Assembly (NCBI RefSeq): GCF_001029505.1
Contig: NZ_LEKH01000003.1
Coordinates: forward strand, 62,001-126,000
Source of the DNA: Rubrobacter aplysinae
GTDB lineage: Bacteria > Actinomycetota > Rubrobacteria > Rubrobacterales > Rubrobacteraceae
Reading direction: 5' to 3'
DNA: 64,000 nucleotides
How positions within the stretch are numbered: position 1 is the first letter of the stretch; each line of letters starts with the position of its first letter. Of the stretch, positions 36,208-44,876 are shown piece by piece. Below the pieces are notes generated by a model. The model did not search any database. It was not told the origin of the DNA and was given only the letters and a program-made list of their open reading frames with translations. Position numbers and translations under genes: made by a program.

Positions 36208-37146
36208 CTAGCGTGCGTCGGGCGCCGGTAGACTCTCCACCCCGCAGGGGACGGGCTCGTACACGCCCCCGAACGGCGCACCGAGGCCGGAGACGGTGCC
36301 CTCGGCCGCCGCCCAGGACCCGAAGACCCCGTACACGGCGGTGCCGCTGCCGCTCATCGAGGCCCCCAGAGCTCCGTTACCCTCATTACCCTGGTTACCC
36401 TCACGGCCCTCGCCGCCGCGCAGGGCCTGCTCGTACTCCTCGACCTCGGGGACGAGGCTCTTGGTGACCGGCGCGAGCGCGTTGCCCACGGTCCTCCCGA
36501 GCTCTTCGAGGCTGCCGCGTTCCAGGGCGGCGAGTACGGCCCCGACGCAACGTTCACCCGGGCCCGGCAGCCGGTCGTAGCCCTCGTAGATGGCGGCGGT
36601 GCTCGCGCCACGCCCGGGGCGGACGATGGCCAACCGGTGCCCCGGCGGCGCGGGCAACGGCCTAAGCACCTCGCCTATGCCCTCCGCGAGCGCGGTGCCA
36701 CCCGAGACGCAGAACGGCACGTCGGCCCCGATTCTGGCCCCGATCTCCCGCGCCCCGATGGCCCCGAGCCCGAGGCCGAACACCTCGTCGAGCCCTACCA
36801 GCACCGCCGCAGCGTCCGCCGACGCCCCGCCGAGCCCCGAGCCGGCCGGTATCCCCTTTCGCAGCCGCACGCGGGCCGGGAGTTCCCTACCGCAGACGCT
36901 CTGGAGCAGGCTCCACGCCCGGCGGACCGTGTTCCTCTCCGGCTCCCCTACCTCAGCTCCCTCTGGCTCGACGACGAGATCCAGGCCCTCCCCGGGTCCG
37001 CGCTCTATCTCTACCTCGTCGAAGAGCGAGACGCTCTGCATCACGGTCCTGATGTCATGGTAGCCGTCGAAGCGCAGCCCGCCGACCTCCAGAGCGTAGT
37101 TGACCTTCGCGTAGGCCCGCAGGCGCACCCTCCCGGCACCGCTCAA
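36208..37146 (-). CDS. ispE: 4-diphosphocytidyl-2-C-methyl-D-erythritol kinase
   Basis: GHMP kinase of the MEP isoprenoid pathway; 312 residues from TTG 37146. Motifs: [22 protein letters not shown], the ATP loop [17 protein letters not shown], and [17 protein letters not shown] near the end. The TTG overlaps the ksgA stop (TTGA). A GTG at 37179 would give a longer protein reading over ksgA. A 9-bp repeat encodes a short Gly/Asn/Glu insert ([13 protein letters not shown]) in front of the final motif. Confidence 0.93.
   Translation of the reverse strand: MSGAGRVRLRAYAKVNYALEVGGLRFDGYHDIRTVMQSVSLFDEVEIERGPGEGLDLVVEPEGAEVGEPERNTVRRAWSLLQSVCGRELPARVRLRKGIPAGSGLGGASADAAAVLVGLDEVFGLGLGAIGAREIGARIGADVPFCVSGGTALAEGIGEVLRPLPAPPGHRLAIVRPGRGASTAAIYEGYDRLPGPGERCVGAVLAALERGSLEELGRTVGNALAPVTKSLVPEVEEYEQALRGGEGREGNQGNEGNGALGASMSGSGTAVYGVFGSWAAAEGTVSGLGAPFGGVYEPVPCGVESLPAPDAR
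36376..36411. repeat. 9-bp tandem repeat inside ispE
   Basis: Units gttaccctc, attaccctg, gttaccctc and acggccctc encode the Gly-Asn-Glu/Gln run just upstream of the last kinase motif. The insertion stays in frame. Confidence 0.8.
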
Positions 37147-37970
37147 CCCGGGGAACCCCCCGCCCCTTCTTCGAGCCACCGGTACAACCCCACGAACTCC
37201 GCCGGCGACAGCTCCTCCGCCCGCGCGTCCGGCCCGTGGCCCACAGAGGCCAGCGCCTCCGGCGCCCGCGCCCTATCCCCGGCGGCCAGGTTGTTGGCGA
37301 GCCGCTTGCGGCGGTTGCCGAACGCGGCGAGCACCAGCTCCTTCAAGCCCGCGTACTCGGCCTCCCCGAAAAGCGGCTCCACGCGGCGCCGGACCTCGAC
37401 CACGGCCGAGTCCACCCGGGGCGGCGGGTCGAAGACCCTGCGCGAGACCCGGTGCTCCACGGAGACCTCGCCAAGGAGCTGTAGCAGCACCGCGTAGGAG
37501 CCGTAGTCCTTGGTGCGGGGCGCGGCGGCCATGCGACGGGCAACCTCTAGCTGCACCATGAAGCGCAGCCTGCGGACACCCGGAACCCTTTCCAGCAGCC
37601 CGAGCACCAGCGGCGAGGCCACGTTGTACGGGAGGTTCGCGACCATCGCCGACGGAGGCGGGTCGAGCACAGCATAGTCGAAGACCAAGGCGTCGGCGGC
37701 GTGAACCCGGACGTTGTCGCGCCCGGCGAGCGCGGCCCGCAGCTCCGGCATGACGCCCTCGTCTACCTCTAGGGCGTGGACCAGCCGGGCCCGGTCGGCG
37801 AGGACCGTGGTAAGCGCGCCGCGGCCGGCCCCGATCTCGACCACAACGTCCCCCGCCCCGACCCCGGCGGCGACTATGCGGGCCGTGTTCGGGTCGGTCA
37901 GGAAGTGCTGCCCGAACCGCTTTTTCGGGGCCTCTCTGCGGCCCGGGCGAGGCTGGGACACGGCGGGCAT
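37143..37970 (-). CDS. ksgA: 16S rRNA (adenine1518/1519-N6)-dimethyltransferase
   Basis: Dimethylates two adenines in helix 45 of 16S rRNA; 275 residues. Motifs: [18 protein letters not shown], the SAM site [15 protein letters not shown], and the catalytic [18 protein letters not shown] at 37970 overlaps the tatD stop (TGATG). An apparent upstream extension to 38357 is a shadow of tatD. Confidence 0.95.
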   Translation of the reverse strand: MPAVSQPRPGRREAPKKRFGQHFLTDPNTARIVAAGVGAGDVVVEIGAGRGALTTVLADRARLVHALEVDEGVMPELRAALAGRDNVRVHAADALVFDYAVLDPPPSAMVANLPYNVASPLVLGLLERVPGVRRLRFMVQLEVARRMAAAPRTKDYGSYAVLLQLLGEVSVEHRVSRRVFDPPPRVDSAVVEVRRRVEPLFGEAEYAGLKELVLAAFGNRRKRLANNLAAGDRARAPEALASVGHGPDARAEELSPAEFVGLYRWLEEGAGGSPG

Positions 37971-38764
37971 CAGGCCGGAGGGGAGTCCGGGCTCTCCGGG
38001 TTTTCCAGATTTCCCAGTGGCAGGCCGTAGAACCTTGCGGCGTTCCGCGCGGTTATCTCGCCGAGCTCCCCGGTCTCCATCCCGAGGGCCCCGGCGACGA
38101 AGGCCGCCGTGTGGACCAAGTTCTTGGGCTGGTTCCGCTCCCGGCGCACCGGCTGGGGGCTGAGGTACGGGGCGTCGGTCTCCACCAGCAGCCGGTCCGG
38201 GTCTATGAGGGCGAGGTAGGGGGCGGTCGCACTGCCGTTGTAGGTGACGTTCCCTGCGAGCCCGATGTAGTAGTCGCGCTCCGCGGCGGCCCTTATCTCG
38301 TTCTCGCCACCCTCGAAGCAGTGCAGCACCACCGGGACCTCGGCGTTCTTCAGGCACTCCATCGCGTCCTCGAAGGCCGCGCGGGCGTGGATCACGACCG
38401 GCAGCCGCAGGTCGTTGGCGAGGTAGATGGCGTCCGCGAACAGCGCCTTCTGCACGTCCTCGGGGTGCTCGTTGCGGTGGTAGTCGAGCCCGACCTCCCC
38501 GAGGGCGACGACGCCCGGCGACTCCGAGATAGCGGCCAGCGCGTCGAGGTCGCCCGGCGTGTAGTCACCGGCGTTGTGAGGATGTATGCCGACCGCGGAG
38601 TACACGCCCGGCAAAGCGGCGGCGAGCTCCGCACCCCGCTTTGAATCCTCGGTCGTGGTCCCGATGTTCACCACCGTCTCCACCCCCTCCGCGAGGGCGG
38701 CCTCCATCGCCTCGCCGGGCGATACCTCCAGCCTCAGCAGGTGCGTATGAGAGTCTACGAACAT
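37970..38764 (-). CDS. tatD: TatD-family metal-dependent hydrolase
   Basis: 264-residue TIM-barrel metallo-hydrolase, often a DNase or aminoacylase-like enzyme in quality control. Metal ligands are visible: DSHTHL at the start, GEVGLDYHRN, VIHARAAFEDAM, LHCFEGG and LVETDAPYLSPQP. The final ~16 residues (Asn/Pro/Ser-rich) come from a 9-bp repeat. It is the first gene of the tatD-ksgA-ispE operon, with a TATAAT box at 38809-38814. Confidence 0.92.
   Translation of the reverse strand: MFVDSHTHLLRLEVSPGEAMEAALAEGVETVVNIGTTTEDSKRGAELAAALPGVYSAVGIHPHNAGDYTPGDLDALAAISESPGVVALGEVGLDYHRNEHPEDVQKALFADAIYLANDLRLPVVIHARAAFEDAMECLKNAEVPVVLHCFEGGENEIRAAAERDYYIGLAGNVTYNGSATAPYLALIDPDRLLVETDAPYLSPQPVRRERNQPKNLVHTAAFVAGALGMETGELGEITARNAARFYGLPLGNLENPESPDSPPA
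37983..38018. repeat. 9-bp tandem repeat at the tatD 3' end
   Basis: Units gagtccggg, ctctccggg, ttttccaga and tttcccagt encode the low-complexity C-terminus of TatD (LENPESPDSPP) just before the ksgA start. Confidence 0.7.
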
Positions 38765-38808
38765 CGCTTTACACCTCTAACGGCATCGGGGACCCGGACA
38801 CGCCCGGC

Positions 38809-38814
38809 ATTATA
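38809..38814 (-). promoter_or_regulatory. Putative -10 (TATAAT) of tatD-ksgA-ispE
   Basis: TATAAT followed by GCCGG on the minus strand, about 45 bases before the tatD ATG. The same TATAAT-NCCGG arrangement precedes cls and recJ. Confidence 0.45.
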
Positions 38815-38861
38815 CAGAGCAATACTGGACACTACGGAGAACCGGCCAGCCAGGGCATCCG

Positions 38862-39383
38862 TCACAGGGCAACGCCTCCTCTGAATCCCAGAGGCTTCTG
38901 CATCCTGAAGCTCGTAAGCTCGACCCCACGGCGGACGACCACCCGCTCTTCCAGGGTAGAGAAACCGTGCCGCTCGAAGAACGGCCGGGCCGTAATACTG
39001 GCCTCGGTGAAGATGAGATGCAGTCCCCGCTCGCGGGCTTCCCGCTCGACAGAGGCGTACAGGCGTGAACCGACGCCCCGCCCGACGGAGTCCCGGCGAC
39101 AGTAGAACATGTCTAGATGTCCATTTTCTTCCAGCTCGGCGAAGGCGATCACCTCATCCCCTTTCTCGTTTCTCCTCTCGGCGACGAGCGTACACCGGCT
39201 GCTCATGCGTGCGTGCCACGACTCCGGGTCGGGCACCTCCGGCGACCACGCCCAGGCCTGTTCCGCAGAGTAATCCGCCCGGTTCACGGAATGTACCGTC
39301 TCGTGGAACAGGCGTGCGATCCTGGGGGCGTCGTCCTTTTCATAGCCTCTTATTCCTATGCCGGAGCCCCGCTCTCCGGCCAC
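38862..39383 (-). CDS. GNAT-family N-acetyltransferase (YafP-like)
   Basis: 173 residues. Start IGIRGYEKDDAPRIARLFHETVHSVNRADYSAEQ is typical of the YafP-like group; the acetyl-CoA loop is RRDSVGRGVGSRLYASVE, and the end is SITARPFFERHGF. Acceptor unknown. GTG at 39383 overlaps the rsmI stop (TAGTG). Confidence 0.87.
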   Translation of the reverse strand: MAGERGSGIGIRGYEKDDAPRIARLFHETVHSVNRADYSAEQAWAWSPEVPDPESWHARMSSRCTLVAERRNEKGDEVIAFAELEENGHLDMFYCRRDSVGRGVGSRLYASVEREARERGLHLIFTEASITARPFFERHGFSTLEERVVVRRGVELTSFRMQKPLGFRGGVAL

Positions 39384-40216
39384 TAGCCCCCGACCAGCCG
39401 GTCGTAGACGTCGGCCTTCTTGAGGCCCGTCTCCCTGGCGGCCCGCGCGGCGGCCTTCGAGGGGCTGCTGCCTTCCTCGACGTAGCCCCGGGCCAGACTG
39501 ATCGCCTCCTCCGGTCCGGGCGTCCGAGCGGCGGCCCCTCCGCCTACCACGAGCACGATCTCGCCCTTAACCTCCTTCACCTCTTTTCCCTCCGCCGGAC
39601 CACCCGAGAAATGTTGCAGTGCTTCCTGCGCGGTCCCGCGGAAGACCTCCTCGTGCAGCTTGGTAAGCTCCCGGCAGACCGCGACCGGCGCCTCCGCCGG
39701 AAGCTCCCCGAGCGTCGCCGCCAGCCTGTGGGGCGACTCGAAGAGCACGAAGGTCGCCTTCTCCACTCTCATCCGCTCGAAGAGCCGCGTCCTCTCGCCC
39801 CCGGAACGCGGCGGGAAGCCCGCGAGCACCGCCCCCTCGGGAGGGAGGCCGCTGACCACGAGCGCCGTCAGCGCGGCGGATGGGCCGGGCAGAGCCTCGA
39901 CCTCCACCCCGGCCTCTATGCAGGCCGCGACGAGCCGGTACCCAGGGTCGGAGACGAGCGGGGTCCCGGCGTCGGAGACCAGCGCGACGGTCTGCCCGCG
40001 GGCCCGGGCGGCCAGCTCGGAGGCCTTGCGGGCCTCGTTGTGCTCGTGGTAGGAGACGAGCCGGCCGCCGTTCTCGATCTCGTAGTGGGAGAGGAGCCTG
40101 CCGGTGCGCCGGGTGTCCTCGCAGGCTATGACGTCGGCCTCACGCAGGGCGCGCAGGGCGCGCAGGGTGATGTCTTCGAGGTTGCCTATCGGGGTCGGGA
40201 CGACGAGGAGCGGCAA
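39383..40216 (-). CDS. rsmI: 16S rRNA (cytidine1402-2'-O)-methyltransferase
   Basis: SAM-dependent tetrapyrrole-methylase-fold enzyme that 2'-O-methylates C1402 in the decoding site; 277 residues. Motifs: LLVVPTPIGNLEDITLRALRAL, ACEDTRRTGRLLSHYEI, VSDAGTPLVSDPGYRLV, LPGPSAALTALVVSGLP and VLFESPHRLAATL. It follows the ROK kinase by 15 bases and overlaps the GNAT gene downstream. Confidence 0.94.
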   Translation of the reverse strand: MPLLVVPTPIGNLEDITLRALRALREADVIACEDTRRTGRLLSHYEIENGGRLVSYHEHNEARKASELAARARGQTVALVSDAGTPLVSDPGYRLVAACIEAGVEVEALPGPSAALTALVVSGLPPEGAVLAGFPPRSGGERTRLFERMRVEKATFVLFESPHRLAATLGELPAEAPVAVCRELTKLHEEVFRGTAQEALQHFSGGPAEGKEVKEVKGEIVLVVGGGAAARTPGPEEAISLARGYVEEGSSPSKAAARAARETGLKKADVYDRLVGG

Positions 40217-40231
40217 GGGACGTCGCCCGGC

Positions 40232-41239
40232 CTAGCCGGCGTCGAGGACGGTAGCGCCGGAGGCGTCCCGGGCCAACGCCGCCGCCCCGAGAAGGCCGGA
40301 TCTCGCCCCCAGGGTGGCCGGTTTGATCTCGGCCAGGTCTCTCGAAGGCGAGCGCGCCCGCAGCCGCACTTCGCGCCGGGCGGGTTCGAGGATGAGGTCT
40401 CCCGCCTCGGCGACCCCGCCTCCCACGGCGACGATCTCCGGATTGAAGACGTTTACGAAGCCTGCGATCCCGATGCCGAGCCACGTCCCAGTCTCCCGCA
40501 TCACGGAGAGCGCCAGCGCGTCCTCCTCGGTGGCGAGCTCGGTGACCTGCTCGCCGGAGAAGCCCCGAGGGTCCGTGACCACCCTGGCGAGGTCGGAGCC
40601 GGGCTTCTCGGCGGCTATCTGCCGGGCGCGGCGCTCTATGGCGAGGCCGGAGGCCATGATCTCGAAGCAGCCCCGGTTGCCGCAGTTGCAGCGCGGCCCG
40701 GTGGCGTGCAGGGTGGTGTGTCCGAGCTCGCCGCCCGCCCCCTGGCTGCCACGCAGGAGTCTACCGTCGAGGATCACGCCCCCACCGACCCCGGTGCCGA
40801 GGGTCAGGAACACGAGGTTCTCGACCTCGCTGCCGGCCCCGAAGACGAACTCCCCCCAGGCGGCGGCGCTGGCGTCGTTCTCGACCGTGACGGTGAGCCC
40901 GGTGCGACTCTGGAGCTCGCTCTTTAGCGGGAGGCCCTCTATGGCGTGGAGGTTGGGCGAGAAGACCACCTTATCCTCGCTCGCCAGCAGGAGTCCGGGC
41001 ACGGCCAGGCAAACCGCCTCTACCCCGTCGCCAGCGTCGCCGGAGTCATCGGCTGCCTCCTCGACCGCGCGCGCCAGGCTGTCGAGCAGCTTCTCCGGGT
41101 CGTTGGCGGTCGGATAGCGGGCCTCGTTCAGGAGCTTCCCCTGCGGCGACACGAGACCGGCGGCTATCTTGGTCCCCCCTACGTCTACACCTATGGCGTT
41201 CAACGGCTCTCCCCACTCATCGGACTGATTCACCAGCAT
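40232..41239 (-). CDS. ROK-family sugar kinase (glucokinase-like)
   Basis: 335 residues, predicted to phosphorylate glucose or a related hexose. Motifs: AIGVDVGGTKIAAGLV (ATP/phosphate), VTVENDASAAAWGEF, LGTGVGGGVILDG, ELGHTTLHATG, and the zinc motif CNCGNRGCFE that defines ROK kinases. No DNA-binding N-terminus, so it is a kinase rather than a repressor. Exact sugar not determined. Confidence 0.92.
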   Translation of the reverse strand: MLVNQSDEWGEPLNAIGVDVGGTKIAAGLVSPQGKLLNEARYPTANDPEKLLDSLARAVEEAADDSGDAGDGVEAVCLAVPGLLLASEDKVVFSPNLHAIEGLPLKSELQSRTGLTVTVENDASAAAWGEFVFGAGSEVENLVFLTLGTGVGGGVILDGRLLRGSQGAGGELGHTTLHATGPRCNCGNRGCFEIMASGLAIERRARQIAAEKPGSDLARVVTDPRGFSGEQVTELATEEDALALSVMRETGTWLGIGIAGFVNVFNPEIVAVGGGVAEAGDLILEPARREVRLRARSPSRDLAEIKPATLGARSGLLGAAALARDASGATVLDAG

Positions 41240-41273
41240 CGCAACGCCAGTTTAGAACCAGGGTCGGCAGAAA

Positions 41274-42134
41274 TCAGCCCGCAAAGAAGGCGTGCAGCTC
41301 CGCGTAGGTCTCTTCCGGGGCCTCTTCTGGAAGATAGTGGCCGCAATCTAGCGCCCGGCCTCGTGTATCGTCGGCCCAACCGCGCCAGATGTCCATGACG
41401 TCGTACCATTCTTCTAGAAAGTTGCGGCGGCCCCACAACGCGAGAACGGGGCACCCTATGCGCCTGCCCGCAAGGCGATCCTCTTCGTCTTGGGCAAAAT
41501 CGAGCGTGGCCCCGGCCCGGTAATCCTCGCAGATGGCGTGGATCGTCTCCGGGTTTTGGAAGCAGCGTAGATAGTCCTCGAATGCCTCCGGGGCAAAAAG
41601 GTGCCGGCGCCCTTCGAGGAGGTGCTCGTCCGGGTCGAGCGCCAGGAATCGCTCGGGCACGTCGTGGGGCTGGGCGTAGAAGAACCAGTGCCAGTAGCCG
41701 AGGGCGAACGCCATGTCGGCGCGCCGGAAGGCCTCGCCCGTGGGGATTATGTCGAGGACGGCGAGCTTCGCGACGCGCTCGGGATGGTCGAGGGCCATGC
41801 GATAGGCGCAGCGGCCCCCGCGGTCGTGCCCGCAGACGTTGAAACGCTCGAAGCCAAAGTGACGCATCACCGAGATCTGATCCTTCGCCATCTCCCGCTT
41901 GGAGTAGGGCGCGTGGTCGGGTGTGGTAGGCGGCTTGGAAGAGTCGCCGTAGCCCCGGAGGTCGGCGGCGACCACGGTGAAGTCCTCGGCGAGGCGGGGG
42001 GCGATCCGGTGCCACATCGCGTGTGTCTGGGGATTACCGTGTAGCAGCAGCAAAGGGGGACCACTGCCGGCGTGGCGCACCCGAATCTCCGCCTCTCCTA
42101 CATCCACCGTCGACAACTCGAAGCTTTCGAACAT
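41274..42134 (-). CDS. Alpha/beta hydrolase, haloacetate (fluoroacetate) dehalogenase-like
   Basis: 286 residues from ATG 42134, which has AAAGGGG 8 bases upstream. It shows LLLLHGNPQTHAMWH, the nucleophile motif CGHDRGGR (D104, R105, R108), VLDIIPT (D128), GYWHWFFYAQP (H149, W150), CEDYRAGAT (Y205) and the catalytic DCGHYLPEE (H266). In fluoroacetate dehalogenases the equivalent Asp, two Arg, His, Trp and Tyr bind the substrate carboxylate and halide. All are present, so the call is specific, although the natural substrate is unproven. No regulator or transporter for haloacids is adjacent. Confidence 0.82.
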   Translation of the reverse strand: MFESFELSTVDVGEAEIRVRHAGSGPPLLLLHGNPQTHAMWHRIAPRLAEDFTVVAADLRGYGDSSKPPTTPDHAPYSKREMAKDQISVMRHFGFERFNVCGHDRGGRCAYRMALDHPERVAKLAVLDIIPTGEAFRRADMAFALGYWHWFFYAQPHDVPERFLALDPDEHLLEGRRHLFAPEAFEDYLRCFQNPETIHAICEDYRAGATLDFAQDEEDRLAGRRIGCPVLALWGRRNFLEEWYDVMDIWRGWADDTRGRALDCGHYLPEEAPEETYAELHAFFAG

Positions 42135-42272
42135 AGGAGTTACCCCTTTGTTCACACTTGGAACTTCCGCCGGCCCCGGCTCCCCACCGATATTTCAATA
42201 TTCCCGGCCAGGCTTGCACTCGCCGCCTCAACCCCGCTCCTGCCCACCTCTGCTTGCTCTGTACGTCCTCGG

Positions 42273-43988
42273 CTAGCCCTTCCAGTCCAGGATCTCGAGC
42301 TCTACCTCGCCAGAGTAGCGGCTGCGGGCGACGGTGTACACCGCGTCGAAGCCGTCGCCGGGGATCGCCTCCGGGGAGCACGCCAGCCTGGCCGACACCG
42401 TCTCCCCGCCGTTCTCATCACTTTCGCCACCCTCGATCCTCTGGTCCTCCTGGCGCAGCCTCACGAGGTTCATGCCCTCCCAGAGTTGTCGCGAGCCCTC
42501 TACGCGCAGCCCCCTGCTGATGAACACGGGCCGGTGGTTGCCGCTGCCGAAAGGCGCGAGCCGCTCGTGCCAGTCGAGCAGGCCGTTGGAGACCTCGGCG
42601 AGGGTCACCTCGGCGTCCACCTCTATAGGGGGCTCGAAGATGTCCGGGTCCTCGGCGTGCTGGTCGCGCACGGCCCGGTTCACGCCCTCGACGAAGGCAT
42701 CGAAGTTTCCGGGCTCGATGGAGAGCCCGGCGGCCTTGCGGTGCCCGCCCCAGTGCCCGAGCAGGTGCCGGACAGAGTGGATCGCGCCGTGCAGGTCCAC
42801 GTCCGTCTCCCCGGCCCTCGCCGAGCCGCCGTAGCCGCCGTCCACCCGGCGTCCGAGCACGGCGGCCGGTCTGCCGGTGGCCCCGGCGACCCGCCCGGCG
42901 ACGAGCCCGGCGAGCCCGCCGACCTCCTCGGAGACGACAACCTTGAAGTCCTGCTCGGGGTCCACCTCCTCCATCGCGGCCTCCACGGCCCGCCGGGTGC
43001 GCTTCTGACGCTCGCCGTTTAAGTAGTTCAGCTCGTCGGCGATGCGGGCCGCCTCCCGCCGGTCGTCGGTCAGGAGGAGCTCGAGGGCCGGGCCGGGGTT
43101 CTTGATGCGGCCGATGGAGTTGATCCTGGGCCCGAGCCGCCAGCCGAGGTCCTGCTCGTCGAGCCCGCCCCGGACCCCGGCGGCCTTCACGAGCGCCGCT
43201 ATCCCCGGCCTCGCCCCGCCGCTCGACAGACCGCCGTTCAGGTACTTCAGGCCCGCACTGGCGAGAGCCCGATTGTCGCCGGTGAGCGGCGCTATATCCA
43301 CGATGGTCCCGATGGAGACGAGATCCAGGAGGCGTCCTATCTTGCGCCTGCCATCCGGGTCCCCGAGCCTGCGCGAAAGCGCCCAGGCGAGCTTCCACGC
43401 CACCCCGACCCCGGCGAGCGGATCGTCGAGGTCCCAGAGCTTGGGGTCCAGCACGGCGACCGCCGGTGGTGACTCGGGCGGGTCCTCGGGCGGCAGGTGA
43501 TGGTCGGTTACGATCACGTCCATCCCCAGAGACGCTGCAAGCTCGACCTCGGCCCGGTTGGAGATGCCGCAGTCGGCGGTCACCAAAAGGTCCACGCCCG
43601 CCGAGAACAGGTCCCGCACGTAGGGTTCGAGCAGGCTGTAGCCGACCTGGCGGGTCGGGAGCTTGTACAGGACGTTGTCGGTGTAGCCCGAGATGGCGGT
43701 GTACAGGAGCGCGGCCGAGGTGATACCGTCCGTGTCGTAGTCCCCGAAGACGGCGATCCTCTCGCCGCCCTCTATGGCGCGGGCGAGGCGTCCGGCGGCG
43801 GCCTCCCAGACCTCACCCTCCGGCGGGGTGACCTCCGAGAGCGAGGGCGAGAGAAAAGCCGGAGCCGTCTCCGGCGGGATGTCCCGGTTGGCGAGCACGC
43901 GGGCGCACAGCGGGCCGGCCTCCGGCATCGCTTCGCGGAGCCTCGAAACGGCCCCTTCGTCCGGCTCCAGAATCCTCCAGCGCGCCAT
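42273..43988 (-). CDS. recJ: Single-stranded-DNA-specific exonuclease RecJ
   Basis: 5'-3' single-strand exonuclease in recombination and repair; 571 residues. DHH-phosphoesterase motifs: AVFGDYDTDGITSAALLY, VTADCG, VTDHHLPPE; the DHHA1 domain has SARAGETDVDLH and GHWGGHRKAAGLSI; a C-terminal OB fold follows. ATG at 43988 has GGAGAG upstream, and a TATAAT box is about 90 bases upstream. Confidence 0.93.
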   Translation of the reverse strand: MARWRILEPDEGAVSRLREAMPEAGPLCARVLANRDIPPETAPAFLSPSLSEVTPPEGEVWEAAAGRLARAIEGGERIAVFGDYDTDGITSAALLYTAISGYTDNVLYKLPTRQVGYSLLEPYVRDLFSAGVDLLVTADCGISNRAEVELAASLGMDVIVTDHHLPPEDPPESPPAVAVLDPKLWDLDDPLAGVGVAWKLAWALSRRLGDPDGRRKIGRLLDLVSIGTIVDIAPLTGDNRALASAGLKYLNGGLSSGGARPGIAALVKAAGVRGGLDEQDLGWRLGPRINSIGRIKNPGPALELLLTDDRREAARIADELNYLNGERQKRTRRAVEAAMEEVDPEQDFKVVVSEEVGGLAGLVAGRVAGATGRPAAVLGRRVDGGYGGSARAGETDVDLHGAIHSVRHLLGHWGGHRKAAGLSIEPGNFDAFVEGVNRAVRDQHAEDPDIFEPPIEVDAEVTLAEVSNGLLDWHERLAPFGSGNHRPVFISRGLRVEGSRQLWEGMNLVRLRQEDQRIEGGESDENGGETVSARLACSPEAIPGDGFDAVYTVARSRYSGEVELEILDWKG

Positions 43989-44075
43989 CTTGCCCGGCTC
44001 TCCTCTCCGGCGTCTCGCACGTACCCTGCAAGTATCTCGCGCTTCCCGCGCACTTCCCGACTTCTTACTCCCCGG

Positions 44076-44081
44076 ATTATA
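44076..44081 (-). promoter_or_regulatory. Putative -10 (TATAAT) of recJ
   Basis: TATAAT followed by CCGG on the minus strand in the gap between recJ and the divergent regulator gene. Confidence 0.45.
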
Positions 44082-44152
44082 CAGAGGGTGCGATCCGTCT
44101 CGTCGCGGGGCCCACGAGACGGCCCGGCGCGGGCTACTGACGTATCCTGATG

Positions 44153-44158
44153 TAAGAT
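44153..44158 (+). promoter_or_regulatory. Putative -10 (TAAGAT), leaderless dtxR/mntR transcript
   Basis: TAAGAT ends seven bases before the ATG at 44166, so the transcript would begin at that codon. There is no ribosome binding site. Confidence 0.4.
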
Positions 44159-44165
44159 CATGTCG

Positions 44166-44843
44166 ATGGAACAGACGACGTCATCCTCGGCCGGCGACTA
44201 CGTGAAGGCCATCTGGGAGCTGTCCGGCGATCCACGTGCCGGGGCCTCCACGAAGGACATCGCAGCCCGGCTCTCGGTTGCCCCGGCCTCGGTAACGAAC
44301 ATGCTGATCCGGCTCCAGGAGAGAGGCCTGGTGAGCTACGAACGTTACCGGGGTGCGCTGCTCACCGGCGAGGGGAACGCGGAGGCGCTGCGCCTCATAC
44401 GCCGCCACCGCCTGATCGAGACGTTTCTGCTGGAGCACCTCGGGTACTCGTGGCAGGAGGTCCACGACGAGGCCGAGAAGCTGGAGCACGCCGTCTCGGA
44501 CCTGTTCACCGAGCGTCTGGCGGAGCTTCTGGAGCACCCGGTACACGACCCGCACGGCCACCCCATCCCCCGGCCCGACGGCGGACTTCCGGCAGAGGAG
44601 CTCTTTACCCTGGCCGAGTCACGCGAGGGGCAGTCGGTCGTGATCTCCCGCGTCAGCGACGACGACCCCGCGAGGCTCTCGTACCTCGGCGAACGGGGCC
44701 TCATCCCCGGCAGCCGGGTCCGGGTGCGCGAGGTGCGCGAGGTGGACGGCGTCGTCATGGTCGAGGATACGGCCGGAGAGGCGTTTCCGCTTGGCGGGCC
44801 GCTGGCCCGGGCGATCTACGTCGAGTCTTTCGTGGGAGCCTAG
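44166..44843 (+). CDS. DtxR/MntR-family metal-dependent regulator
   Basis: 225 residues from ATG 44166. The winged helix reads YVKAIWELSGDPRAGASTKDIA and VAPASVTNMLIRLQERGLV; the metal-binding and dimerisation region includes RHRLIETFLLEHLGYSW, HDEAEKLEHAVSD and HPHGHPIPRPDG-like DPHGHPIPRPDG; a FeoA/SH3-like domain ends the protein. It probably senses Fe(II) or Mn(II) and represses uptake genes elsewhere. ATG at 44160 is possible, but 44166 fits the family start and the nearby -10. Confidence 0.9.
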   Translation: MEQTTSSSAGDYVKAIWELSGDPRAGASTKDIAARLSVAPASVTNMLIRLQERGLVSYERYRGALLTGEGNAEALRLIRRHRLIETFLLEHLGYSWQEVHDEAEKLEHAVSDLFTERLAELLEHPVHDPHGHPIPRPDGGLPAEELFTLAESREGQSVVISRVSDDDPARLSYLGERGLIPGSRVRVREVREVDGVVMVEDTAGEAFPLGGPLARAIYVESFVGA

Positions 44844-44876
44844 GGGGCCGCCGGGCCTCCAGAGCTCCGGAGCTTC

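Noticed and set aside
37971-38357. N-terminal extension of KsgA
   Set aside because: It is the tatD gene in another frame; the ATG at 37970 overlaps the tatD stop and matches the family start.
44844-44876. AGCTCCGGAGCT palindrome as a terminator between the dtxR/mntR-type gene and cls
   Set aside because: The stem is only six base pairs with no loop and there is no T-run; too weak to call.
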